From: Aotearoamyces nothofagi | Lineage: Eukaryota; Ascomycota; Leotiomycetes; Leotiales; Tympanidaceae | Assembly (NCBI GenBank): GCA_015345905.1 | Contig: JADDTR010000001.1 | Location: forward strand, 1 to 64,000 | Direction: 5' to 3' | Length of the DNA stretch: 64,000 bases | Shown here: in pieces, positions 11,770 to 22,180 of the stretch | Layout of the letters: each line of letters begins with the position of its first letter | How positions within the stretch are numbered: the stretch's first letter is position 1 | The notes under the pieces: generated by a model | Database searches by the model: none | Seen by the model: only the letters and a program-made list of their open reading frames with translations | Told to the model about the DNA's origin: nothing | Program-made: the position numbers and the translations under genes

Positions 11770-11945
11770 TCTCAACATTCCCAACACTCCTGGCACTTTT
11801 AATACCTCAAATACCTCAAATACCTCAAAACACCCTCAACATTCCCAACACCCTCAGCACGCCCAATACGCCCAACATTTTCAAAGCTTTAAAAACTTCC
11901 AATACCTCCAATACCTCCAACATCCCAATACCTCCAACATCATTG
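11770..11945 (+). repeat. Degenerate 9-10 bp tandem repeat
   Basis: Runs of variants of aatacctcaa / aatacctcca / aacattccca occupy the probable leader of the next small gene. Read as protein the stretch gives repetitive Asn-Thr-Ser/Pro-rich sequence, which is better explained as low-complexity DNA than as a gene. Confidence 0.6.
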
Positions 11946-11980
11946 CTCATGCAGCAAAATAACTTTTCTTAATAGAGTTG

Positions 11981-12328
11981 ATGGAGAACGCTTCTACGCC
12001 TGGAGAACAAGACTTATCAAGATTATGTAAGCTCCCTCATTCGAAATGAATTTCACACACTAACTTGTGTACAGTATGTAAGGTAATATGCTCGTCTTTA
12101 TATCGCCAGTTAGCTAATGGTCGAAAGGATGTCGGTGCTATGATATTTCCAGGCATGGATTGTAAGGACAGGGTCCTTGGAAAACAGAACACCTCGTTGG
12201 TTTCATATATCGACAACAACGGCAAGCCTGCAAAAGACAGGGTACAGCTGACCCTGTCCATCTTAAATGCCGACAACGCTTTGAAGGCAAAACGGGTTCC
12301 AACCACGTTGATGGGCGGAAACCGTTAA
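11981..12328 (+). CDS. Small hypothetical protein (99 residues)
   Basis: Predicted exons 11981-12026 and 12075-12328, joined over a 48-bp intron (gtaagc...tacag with a CTAAC branch site), give 99 residues starting MENASTPGEQDLSRLL. The rest is mixed and soluble-looking, including MIFPGMDCKDRVLGKQ and SLVSYIDNNGKPAKDRVQL, with no signal peptide or membrane segment. No family is recognised. A TATA-like box and pyrimidine-rich leader lie upstream. The same frame stays open directly after the stop at 12326 for another 151 codons, so this could be the first part of a longer decayed gene or could lack a further intron. Confidence 0.4.
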
Positions 12329-12972
12329 GTGGCCCGACAACCGAAGGCGGGCACCAACCTCGAACTCCTTTTCGGCTCTGTCGCCCGCGTTCATCTTCGA
12401 TTCAGCCCATTGGCAACATGGCAAGGCATCAATCCAAGAGCCAACACTGCCACAAATTTGAGAGCCAACACAACAGCCAGTTCAAGAGCCCACCTGGCCA
12501 CAAATTCAAGCTACAACGTAACGGCCAGTTCGAGAGCCAGCTACCCAACATCAAATTATGCCTCTGGGTTCAAGATCATATTACGGCTCTTCCAAATCCC
12601 CGTTCGCCAGGACTCAATAACTCAAGGTTATACGCCGGAGCAGCTAGAGTGGGTTGAGAAAATCGACGATGTCCCGGCCACTACGGCAGAACGTGATTGC
12701 CCCAATATGTGCTCGAGCAGTGGCTTTCTTATGAAGTGCGGCAAGCTGTTGGAGGAGGTATGGACAACCCCATCAACATCATAACCAATATAATCAGCAA
12801 GGGCATTCAACGATAGCGCTTGGTCGCTATATTCGGATGATCCAGAGCTAGGATTTTCTGTTCTGGTGATTGCTCAGGACTGGTCGTCGGAACCTACGTC
12901 AGAGGTACAATGGGAGAGATGGCTCTCATTCAAACTGCTTTTGCCTGGGCTGCATATGCTGATGACGACCTG
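12329..12972 (+). pseudogene. Possible decayed continuation of the small gene
   Basis: After the stop at 12326 the same frame reads on to 12784, with a repetitive Asn/Ala/Ser-rich part and then YTPEQLEWVEKIDD, which resembles the start of short helix-turn-helix-like segments in fungal proteins. A different frame from about 12803 to 12972 reads like protein (AWSLYSDDPELGF, WERWLSFKLLLPGLHML). No pair of splice sites joins the pieces in frame. Either an old gene is decaying or the exon structure escapes me. The repeat at 12428-12540 (variants of gagccaacacagccacaaat) is also open in a second frame from the ATG at 12418. Confidence 0.3.
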
Positions 12973-13369
12973 ATCTCAGCAATATTTACTTGCAACATCT
13001 GATACATCGCGATCGATCTGCTCTTAAGTCGTCTCGAACCTTTAACGCCTAGCAAGACTTCTGTAGCATATAGCAGCAAGGACATCAAAACCAGGAAACA
13101 GGAGATTCCGATCAAACCACGCCGGAGGGAGCCCCCGCTGTGGTCATCAACGGCCCTGAGAACCTGACATGTTCACACGGAATCTACGTGCTCTGCGCCC
13201 GACTTTTATATACCAGATATCCTCTGGATGAAATTGTCGGGTTAGAGTGGCCATAAAACCACTCGCGAGGGGCGAGCTTTATACATCATCTTGCCACCTC
13301 CGAATATACTCTCTTCTCAGTATGTCCTTCACTATCCGTATCTGCAGTCTCATTCTTGCTAACTCCTTT

Positions 13370-14095
13370 ACTAGCATTCCACCAGATGGAAGACTGAAGT
13401 GGAATTCATGTATTGGTGGTATGTTACGGCCCATCTCATCTCCTCAAAACACCGTGCTGATATAACACAGGTCCCAGTTTCTGTCTTGTGGCGGTGAACC
13501 TACAACTTACGTAGGGAAGACCGAAATAAAATTCATAACTCCATGGTATAGCACAAGCCATCTCATCCCACCTCGCCAAACTCTACAGGGAAGAATGAGA
13601 GTGATAGTGCCTGCCTTCTGGCAGTGAACCAACAACCCACGTAAGGAAGACCAGAATGAAATTCATAACTCCATGGTATAGCACAAGCCATCTCATCCCA
13701 CCTCGCCAAACTCTACAGGGAAGAATGAGAGTGATAGTGCCTGCCTTCTGGCAGTGAACCTACAACTTACGTAGGGAAGACCGAAATGAAATTCATGTAT
13801 TGACGGCATGCCACAAGCCGAAATCGTCGGGTTAGATATCTCACCCATACAGCCAAATACGTAAGCCATTCAATGCTCGTATCTCGTGGCTCATTCTTGC
13901 TAACTCTGTTACTAAATAGTATTCCACCAGATGGAAGACTGAAAGGGAATTCATGTATTGGTGGTATGTTACAACCCATCTCATCTCCTCAAAACACCAT
14001 GCTGATATAACACAGGCAACAGTTTCTGTCTTGCGGCAGATAGCCTACAACTCACGTAGGGAAGATCGGAATGAAATTCAACCCAAGATGCAACT
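13370..14095. repeat. Tandem array of about 130-bp units
   Basis: About five and a half diverged copies of one unit. Anchors (ggaagac..gaa.t.aaattcat) fall at about 13387, 13515, 13645, 13775, 13932 and 14058. The copies at 13515 and 13645 are almost identical over 130 bp (attcataact at 13531 and 13661, attcatgtat at 13791). The first and fifth copies resemble each other more (tggtggtatgtta, ctcatctcctcaaaacacc, gctgatataacacag). Each of these units contains a gtata/gtatg word followed 45-60 bases later by acag, like a short intron. The period is not a multiple of three and no frame stays open, so a coding repeat is unlikely. Confidence 0.75.
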
Positions 14096-15147
14096 TCTCG
14101 TCCATGAGTTCCAATCCATTCAGAAGTTGCCACACCTATCATCTACAGTATCTACGGCAAACTAATCATACGGGATGGCATCCAAATTTGCCCGCAAAGC
14201 CGTCAATGAGCGCGACACATATCGTGCGTTCTGAACGGGACAGAAAGGCCAGAGGAGGAGGCTTTTGCAGTGGAGGCTAGGCAGGTTGCTGAAGGATGGA
14301 ATGGCATTTCATGTCGCCAGCAAAGCTATCCATACCCAGCAGCCACAGCATTTACAGCAACCCCATTACACGGAACGGCATTTTGTTTTACCCTCAAAGC
14401 CATCTATGGGGGCGAAACACGTCATGCGTGGACTGTTGGCGTTCTGAACGCGGCAGAAAGGGCGGGAGAAGAGGTTTGGTGCAGTGGAGGCTGGAAAGAC
14501 GGCTGGAGGCGGGAGAGGCTGCTGGAAGCTAGAGAGATCGTTGGAGGGTGGAGCGGTCGAATTCGATGACATGACGGAGGTCTTGGTGCCAGCTGATTGG
14601 TATTTGGGCGACGATGGATGGGATTTGGGATGGGGGGTTTGAAGCGAGGGCGAGGCGAGGGGGAGGAAGAAGAGGATTTGGATGGTATGTTTTGTGTTGA
14701 AAGATATTTTATCATCATTGCAGATAGAGTATACGACTTATCCAATGCAGCACATTACACGACTATCGGATGGACATATTATTACGACTTAACTGTCTAT
14801 TGTAGATATAGTATACGACTATCCATTGCACACATACTGCATCCCCGCCGAGCTCTAATCTATGGTTAGTTAGTGGCACATATAACCTCTTGCCTAAGAC
14901 TCATGATTAAATCTGCTTCACAAAGCTCATGTTTGGTTCTCAAAGCTCGCGTCTGTCTAGCTACGCTGTACACATAAGAGCTGAATGGTATATATATCGA
15001 GAAGATTATTTGTAGATATATTATACATAAAACGATATGGCTGTTTAATCCTTGAATCTATAGTTTCCAGGAATATTTCTACCCCAAGACCGATAATCAG
15101 ATCTGAATCTATCTAAAGTCTACACCCGTCTAGCTCTTCCGGCGCAT
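14096..15147. other. Gene-poor stretch with a diverged duplication
   Basis: No confident gene. A segment around 14160-14290 is repeated in diverged form around 14380-14525: both have caaagcc, then gcgttctgaac.g..cagaaag, then tgcagtggaggct. The minus strand has an ATG-started 68-residue frame (14572-14366) rich in Ser and Pro across one copy, with no family match. From 14700 the DNA becomes AT-rich and holds gattatag-like words; the 3' region of the MFS gene begins near 15147. Confidence 0.45.
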
Positions 15148-16741
15148 CTAGATCTTCGCATCCTCCACCTCCAGCACCCCCTCTTTCTCGCGCTCCAGGT
15201 CCTCCACGCTCGTCGCCGTCTCCACATCGGCGCCGCGGGAGCCGGCGGGGCCCTTCTCGGCCCAGGCGTCCAGCTCCTTCGCCTTGTACAGGTTCAGGTA
15301 GACGGGGAAGGTGAAGGCGATGACGAAGCCGATGAGGGGGATGAAGAAGGCGCGCTGGGTGTTGCCGCCCAGGGCGTCGGCCACGGCGCCGAGCACGGGC
15401 GGGAACAGGGCGCCGCCGCTGACGGCCGCGACGATGAAGGAGGCGCCGCGCTTGCTGTGGCGGCCGAGCCCGCGCAGCGAGAGGGTGAAGATGAGGGGGA
15501 AGACGCAGGACTCGAAGAAGAGGACGAGGCAGATGGCGGCGATGCCGGCGTTGCCGCGGAGCCCCATGACCAGGCAGGCGAAGACGACGACGCCGCTGAG
15601 GAAGGCGAGGAGCACGAGGCGCGGCCGGGCGTAGCGGAGCAGGCCCGAGGCGAGGAAGCGGCCCGTGGCGAAGCAGGCCTGGGCGACGGCGAGCAGGTTG
15701 GAGCCCGTGGCGTGCGAGGTGCCGGGGCGGACCCAGGAGACGTAGTTGATGAAGTAGCCGGCGTAGGCGACCTGGGCGCCGACGTAGCAGAACTGGGCCA
15801 GCACGCCGTAGAAGAGGGTGTACTGGTGGCGGAGCGGGCGGTCGGCGTACAGCGTGTCGGCGGCGGAGTGCTCGGCCTGGGCGGCCAGGTCGGCGTCTGT
15901 GACCTCGGGGATGGGCGCGAAGAAGAAGACGACGGCGAGGAAGAAGACGAAGCAGGCGATGCCGAGGTAGACCCACTGCACCGAGGTGAGCGAGCCGGCG
16001 TCCTCGTCGTCGACGTTCTTGAAGATGACCTGCGAGGCTAGCACGGGCGCCACGACGGTGCCGATGGCCTGGAAGGCCTGCGCGAGGGTGAGGCGGAGCT
16101 CAGAGTAGCGCGGGGGGCCGCAGGTTGCGATGAAGGGGTTGGCGGCCGTCTCGAGGGTGGAGAGGCCGCTGCCGACGATGAACATGCTGCCGCAGAAGCC
16201 AGGGAAACTAGAGGTTGTCAGGAGGAGGAGGAGGGGGTGGCTGGAGGGCGGGCTACGTACGATCTCTTGACTCCCGAGGGCCAGAACATCAGCGCCCCGA
16301 CGCCGTAGATGCACAGTCCTATAATGAAGGCCCAGCGGTAGCCAAGGCGGCGGACGATCCAGCCGGAGTACGTCAGGGGGCCGATGAAGTACGCGCCAAA
16401 GTACGCGGCCTGAAGACCACCAGACATGCCCTGGCTGATGTTCAAGGCGGTCTGGAAGTGAGCATTGAGCACGTCGAGCAGGCCGTACGCGAACTGCGGA
16501 TTGCCGCGTTAGAACGAGCTGGGTCTTATGTCGAGGCTGGCAGATGGATTGTACTCACACCCCACATGAAGAACAGGATCGTGACGAGGCTGACGGGGAC
16601 GATGGACTGCCTCACAGTAATCTCCGCAGCGCCAGTGACGACATGGTCATCAATCGGCGTCCGCTTGCGATTATTAACAACTGCCGCAGCTGCAAGCACT
16701 GAAGCCTCGCTGCCAAGCACAGGGACGTGCGGATCTTCCAT
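15148..16741 (-). CDS. MFS sugar transporter, FucP/FHS family
   Basis: Exons 16741-16559, 16493-16261 and 16207-15148 give 491 residues. The start is the ATG of MEDPHVPVLG. About twelve membrane segments are visible. FucP-family signatures are FFMWG|FAYGLLDVLN across intron 1 (65 bp), HFQTALNISQG, GAYFIGPLTYSGWIVRRLGY, and SGLSTLETAANPF in exon 3; intron 2 is 53 bp. The family imports hexoses such as L-fucose, galactose or glucose by proton symport in bacteria, and fungal members are plasma-membrane sugar carriers of uncertain specificity. The gene is very GC-rich (codons mostly end in G or C), unlike the permease at 7351, which produces long spurious open frames on both strands. The loop between halves and the C-terminus are charged. 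No regulator is adjacent. Confidence 0.9.
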
Positions 16742-17700
16742 CGTTTCGCGAGAAGATAAAGTCTGGAGAAGTAGAGAGAGCAGGACGAACGAAGACGAGG
16801 TTGAGGACGAGGACGAGGACGAGGACGAGAAGAGATGGAGAAGAAAGTAGCCCGCTCCCTCCTTCTCTTTATACCTCCCCCTCCTTCTCCGCATTCAATT
16901 ACCCCGACTCCCCCGGCTGCCCCAGGTCTCTAGCACTGCCGATATCCTGGGCAAAGACCAGCGGTCGAGGACGAGTAATACGTCGGCTGCGTCCATAATT
17001 GTGGACTCTATTTCTCTAGACCTCCTGGGCGTTGAGTCGCGCCGAATATAGGCCCGTTTCCAGAAATCTTGGCTCCCCCCCTTCCCCCTCCCCCGCGCTG
17101 AGTTGCCCACATCACACGAACCGCGAATCCGGGGTCGCTCCAGGCAAGCTACAGAGCAGTTCTCGAGACGTGCTGCATTGGAGAAACGAGGACGACTGCG
17201 CGCCGCTGTGTCTTGCTGCGTCTTGCTGCGAGGATTGTGAAGCCTCAAAGCTGGGGATCTCCCATCCCCGTGCCCTCGAGGCGTGGAGATGGATCTATCT
17301 GGGCGGATGGGTCGACGGCACGCGACCCAGAAGGAGCTTAACTGGCATTCTAGGTTTCTTGGCCTGCATCATGGATCCAAGTCATTTGACCTGCCATATA
17401 TCACGCAGCCAGCGGCCTTGCTGAGAACGTGCTGATGGATGGCTTTGACGGCTTTGATGTCTGGAAGGGCGGTTGCCAAGAGGTCGGCATGCCGCTGTTT
17501 ACCGACAGCATCTCGGAGTGCGGATTAGCGACAGACACGCGCAGCGCAATTCCAGCTCTTTTCAGGGGAAACAGAGATGGGAATGTCGGGCCGAGACAGA
17601 GAGGTGGCGGCAACACTGACCGCGGTTGATGGTGTGTCCAACTGCCGAATGCTGCGGCTTTTCTGGATGCTAGAGAGAGAGGGAGAGAGGGAGAGGGAGG
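16742..17700. other. Upstream region of the MFS gene; no gene seen
   Basis: Purine/pyrimidine-skewed leader near 16790-16890 (gaggacgagg repeats), then about 800 bases with only overlapping short frames on both strands. It probably carries the MFS promoter. Confidence 0.4.
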
Positions 17701-17985
17701 GAGAGAAGAGATGTGGGAGGGAGGAAGGAAGAAGAGTGTGAAGAAGAGAGAGGGAAGAAGAGAGAGAGGGAGATGTCTCGATGTCGCGATGTCGCGTCGT
17801 CACGGGAGATGCCACGATGTCTCAATTTCACGGGAAATGTCACGACGTCACGAGTGTCACGATGTCACGGGAAATGTCACGACGTCACGAGTGTCACAGT
17901 GTCACGGGAAATGTCACGAGTGTCGCGATGTCACGGGAGATGTCATGGGAGATGTCACGAGTGTCATTATATATATATATATATC
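17640..17985 (+). repeat. Minisatellite with TGTCACG core
   Basis: A purine run (gagagaggga units, 17670-17775) passes into an array of variants of gtcacgggaaatgtcacga and cgtcacgagtgtcacgatgt (about 17780-17965), ending in a TA-dinucleotide run near 17968-17982. Two or more copies contain the palindrome-like acgtca. A frame across it stays open only because the unit lacks stops. Confidence 0.75.
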
Positions 17986-18680
17986 CAGCCAAGAAAAGAA
18001 ATGAAGATGTAGTCGCCCTCAACCGTGAGATCAGATCTGTAGAAGAATCCCAATTCCAATTCCAATTCCATCAATTCCATCCATTCCATCCATCCCTTAC
18101 CGCCCTGCCCATCACGGATGATACATACCAGCACAGCACCACGCCGACCGTACAACGAAACACAGCCATCAACGACGACAGCGACAGCAATAATTACAAC
18201 AATAATGATAACAATAATAATAACAACAACAAAACCTCCTGCCGCCATCCGCCTCACTCCCCCCTCTCTCAGCATGCCTCCCTCCACCCATCAAGCCATC
18301 CAGCCATCCATCCAGAACCAAAGAAAGAAACAAACCCACCATCCCCATCCCCATCCGCCACCGCGCTTCCCCATCTGCAAACCCCAAAAATCCAAAAATC
18401 CCAATCCACATTCCACAGAGATCCCCACCCATCGCGCGCTTCCAAAACCCGCCGTGCGCACCGTGCGCCCCAGGGGGAAGGGGGCCGTTCTGTCTCTGCC
18501 CCCGAAGGGATGAAAAGGAAAAAAGAGAAAACGGACACCGGTTGATCGAGCCAGCCACCTGTCCACAGCCCACCGTGTCCCGTCCCGTCCTGTCCCGTCC
18601 GCCAGCGAAAAGCGCTGCTATATAAGAAAGAAAGAAAGAAGCCGGCAAAAGGAGGAGGAGAGGAAGCCCCTCCGGCCGCA
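17986..18680. other. Simple-sequence-rich region upstream of the Mpv17-like gene
   Basis: Contains attcca/atcca runs near 18050-18100, an aac/aat run near 18185-18235, and ccatc-rich sequence near 18280-18370. The last 150 bases, including tatataag at about 18619, look like the promoter and short purine-rich leader of the gene at 18681. Confidence 0.5.
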
Positions 18681-19599
18681 ATGGCGATACCGCGCCCGCG
18701 CGCCCCCGTCGTCGCCGCGACCCTGCAGGCCGTCGCCATCACCATCCTCGCCAACCTGACGGCGCAGCTCGTCGCCATCCGGCGCTCCTCCTCCTCCTCC
18801 TCCCCGCAGCCAGCGCGCATCGACATGCTGCGCGTCGCCCACTTCGCGCTCTGGACGCTGCTCTCCGTGCCGCCGAACTTCCGCTGGCAGCAGTTCCTCG
18901 AGCGCGCCATGCCCGCCTACTCGGAGTCCCGGGCGCGCAGGACCGAGGTCGACGATGCCGGTGATGTATGCTCTTGTTTGCCGTCAGAGTTCACTGCTTC
19001 GTCTTGCCACCGCGCTTCTCGCGTCACGTGATGAGTCCGGCGCGGGTCTCCTTTCCTTCTCTCCTCTCTTTCCCGCCTGTTTTTCCTGCTGGGGATTGGA
19101 TGCAGAGATGGGTGAATAAAGAAATGTGCTGACCGCTCTGTCGCGGTAGGTATGGGAGGTCAAGAGGAGACGGAATGTGAAGAATACCTTCTTGAAGGTC
19201 CTGATAGGTGCGTTTACGGAGGCTCTTGCTGTTGGGAGTGAAGGGAAGGGCGGGCGAGGGAGGGCGCTGGCTTATTTATTACTGTGAGCTTCTAGAACAG
19301 ACTTGCGCCGCGCCGACGAACTGTTTTATGTTTCTCGGTCTCATGGGGTTGCTGCGCGGCGGCACCTTGCAGGCCTCTTTTGATTCAATCTATAATGTAA
19401 GTCTCCCCTATCCTCCCATCCCCTCCCTCCATCCACTAACTCTCCCCCGCAGAACTTCTGGCGCCTAAAATTCGCCGGCTGGCGTCTCTGGCCCATCATC
19501 AGCATCATCAACTTCACATTCGTGCCCGTCCAGCACCGCATCATCGTCTCCGCCTCGGTCGGCTTCTGCTGGGCCGTCTTTGTCGCTCTGTTCTTCTGA
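18681..19599 (+). CDS. Mpv17/PMP22-family membrane protein
   Basis: Exons 18681-18965, 19150-19207, 19296-19396 and 19453-19599 give 196 residues. The start MAIPRPRAPV is followed by a hydrophobic segment (LQAVAITILANLTAQLVAI). The family signatures are EQTCAAPTNCFMFLGLMGLL and, in the last exon, the Mpv17 block WRLWPIISIINFTFVPVQHR followed by a final membrane segment ending FVALFF. Introns are 184, 88 and 56 bp. The family has about four membrane spans and sits in the inner mitochondrial or peroxisomal membrane (yeast Sym1, mammalian Mpv17, PMP22), with a channel-like role in stress or metabolite exchange. Which organelle applies here is not clear. Upstream lies a minisatellite-rich region. 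Confidence 0.9.
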
Positions 19600-20649
19600 G
19601 TAGCCCGGGGTGTTGGGGCTGCGTGGTCGTGTGCATGGGTGTGGAGCGGATGTCGTCGTCTCGGAAAAGGGCAGAACGAGGTATATGGCACGCATGACGC
19701 TCCGCTGGGCTGCTGCCGCAGGGGCCGTCCAGGTCCCTCCTCCCACTCCGTACACTAAACTCAATACCAATACCAATACCATCATCCCAACTCCCCCCAA
19801 CGCCCCCCAACTCTCCGCCAAAGACCATCCAGTTCCCCCCTCCCACTCCCACTCCATACCCTGAACTCAATACCATCATCCAGTTCCCTCCCCTCCCCCC
19901 TCCCCCCTCCCACGCCATGCACAAAGTAAAATACAGCTATCTATACACATATACACATATACATACCCGTACAACTTCATATACACGTCTCGATTTCCCA
20001 AAAAGGCATACAGTCCGGCAGGCGAACGAACCTCCAGCGCGGAATCTGGAATGAGGTGCGGCGAGGCTGTATAGCTGGCCGGTGTGCTGGGTAGACGGAT
20101 GGATGGCTGGCTGAAGGGGGGGGGTTCGGTGATACATCAATCGTCACATCTGGAAAAGAACTCTCCGCAGAGACAAACAGCAAAGGACATTAGCGAGGCA
20201 GGAAGAGAGAGTGCCTCTTCGTGAAGCAGCAGGCAGGAACCTCTGCAGGACGCAGATCTGTTCGTCTAAAAGTCCATCCATTCTACCTTTCTCGACCTGG
20301 CCTAGCTGATACGCCTGTCTGTCTGTCCCCAATGCACGTGACTGATCCACAGCCCACGACCTCCATCCCTCCCCCCCCATCTCTCACCTCCCAATCCCAC
20401 GGATCGACGTGTCGCTCTCCCTCGTCTCAGGACACCGCATCGTCGCAGCTGCGTTCTAGCTAACTCGAAAAGATGTGCCCCAGGGTGCCGTCTCAGCCAA
20501 CCCGAGGAGAGAGGCACCAGCTCCCACCTCGCGAGTCCGAGTCTCGACATCTCCTTCCCACACAATAAGCTGCACGACCCACCCCCCGAAGATTCCCAGC
20601 TCATCAACAACATCACCGTTCTCTCTACTAGTCTATCTATAGACCCGTT
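19600..20649. other. Intergenic, C-rich; no gene seen
   Basis: Convergent spacer between the Mpv17-like gene and the EEP gene. It holds C-rich low-complexity DNA with two copies of a ctcaataccatcatcca-like segment (19765 and 19865) and ccccctcccac runs. Open frames on the minus strand here are Gly-rich shadows of that composition. Confidence 0.45.
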
Positions 20650-21706
20650 CTAAACCTCCACCCACCCGTCGTCGTCCTCCTCTCTCTCCTGCAGCCGAAC
20701 AGTAAAGCACATAGCCGGCGTATCGCTCAGCGGCTTCCCGTCCAGGCTCGGCATCTTGGCATAGTGCATTCTGTAGTCCTGGATACCGTCGCCGACCAGG
20801 AATCGGCAGATGTCGTCGCGGTATCGAGGACTCTTGGTCTCGATGTCGCGGAGACCGGATTCGTGCACCATGACGGCGTAGCTCGCCCATCGGGCCTCCG
20901 CGTCGGCCCAGTCGTGGTAGTGTCTCGAGTAGCCGTGTGGCTGTTTCGGGCCCATGTTCATGTCGCCGGCGAAGACTACTTGGCTGGGTACGTGAGCGGA
21001 ACTCTGCGTCCCTATCTCCTCGGTGCGCGGGCGGCTCTTATCTTTGATTCTCCGTTTCGCCATGTGTTTCTCACCATCATCTTTGCCACCGTTACTAGCC
21101 GTCCTCCTGTCACCATCAATCCCATCTCTCACAAACCTTCCGACCTGTAGAGCCTGCTGCCTCCTGGCGTCCTGCGCCGCATAATGGCTCTGCATATGCG
21201 TGCCCAGCACGCTCAGTTTCCCAAACCACTTCCCGCCCCTTCTCACGTCGACCTGCATCTCAGCAATGCCTTTGCACGTTAAAGCATCGTCTCTAGAGCA
21301 CGCCTCGTATATCTCATATCGCTCATTCGTAATGGGAAACTTGCTGAGAAACAGCAGTCCAGAGTCGTAGATGCGGAACCATGGTTTCGGCTTCGGGCCC
21401 GGGATGTAGGTGTTTGTGGAGTCTGGGACTTCGGAGAGGAGGACGTCTTTGTTGATCCAGGCTTCGTTTAGCACGACGATGTCGAAGGCATTGAGCAGGG
21501 GAGAGATGGCGACGGCACGGCCAGTCGAATTTCCATCGGTAAGGGCTGATGGCAGCTCCCAGACATTCCAGAGCTGTGGTGGTTATCGATCAGGGCTGTT
21601 ATGGAGAGCAGAGGATGGGGAGTCTATGGCTTACTAGAATTGTGATGTCGGTGGTATGCGGTCCAGCCGCCGTTGTGAAGTCGGCGATAAGCTCCTCGAT
21701 CTCCAT
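20650..21706 (-). CDS. Neutral sphingomyelinase-like EEP phosphodiesterase
   Basis: Exons 21706-21635 and 21573-20650 (61-bp intron) give 331 residues. The endonuclease/exonuclease/phosphatase fold is shown by LWNVWELPSALTDGNSTGR (metal-site Asn about residue 27), FDIVVLNEAW (metal-binding Glu about 61), SGLLFLSKFPI, KGIAEMQV, VLGTHMQSHYAAQDARRQQ and FAGDMNMGP. The order and spacing match the secreted or soluble sphingomyelinase C branch rather than DNA-repair members, so the likely reaction is cleavage of a phospho-head group from sphingomyelin-like or inositol phosphosphingolipids. There is no signal peptide or membrane segment. A charged insert (about residues 165-200, KDDGEKHMAKRR) interrupts the domain. 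The usual SDH triad near the C-terminus reads SDT (PLSDTPAMCFTVRL), so activity is uncertain. Confidence 0.8.
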
Positions 21707-22180
21707 CTAGTCGGGTTCAGCGTATCGCAAGATACCCGCCAGGCTACCTCGGAGATGCTATAGTCGACGGTTCAATTGAGCAAGAGACGTGCATATCGCG
21801 AAGTTAAAGATAGCATGCTGTGCAGGTACAGCGCAAGTAAGCAGACCATGTCGGTAGGATGTCGTGTGCTCGAGCAAATGCAAATGCTCCATACGGCTAC
21901 TGCGTACTGCGAGGCTTGAAAGGCTATTCGTTCACAGCGGATGCGCATGAATTGCGGATGCGTCCCCGAACATGAAAGTATATTAAGGAGGGTAGAAGGG
22001 TAGCCTTCAGAGTGAGCTGAGCCATGGCTGCCGGCGGGCTTGGCAGGCACTGGCAGGCACTGGGAGACGCTGGGAGATACTGGCTGTCAGGGATCCAGGC
22101 TCGCCGGAGATGCTGCACTCGATTGTGCTGTACTGTACGCGCGTGCGCTGTGCTGTTGCTGGGGGGCGGAGAGGCTGGCA
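21707..22180. other. Intergenic; promoter of the EEP gene
   Basis: No gene seen. Short frames on both strands are unsupported. From about 22035 the word tgggaga / ggcaggcactgg starts to repeat and leads into the minisatellite. Confidence 0.4.

Noticed and set aside
15113-16041. Long open frames overlapping the MFS gene in other frames and on the plus strand (287 and 194 codons)
   Set aside because: Arg/Pro/Glu/Gly-biased shadows of a GC-rich coding region; the true frame has 12 membrane segments and FucP motifs.
17711-18545. Open frames of up to 254 codons over the TGTCACG minisatellite
   Set aside because: Open only because the repeat unit lacks stops; no domain and low-complexity ends.
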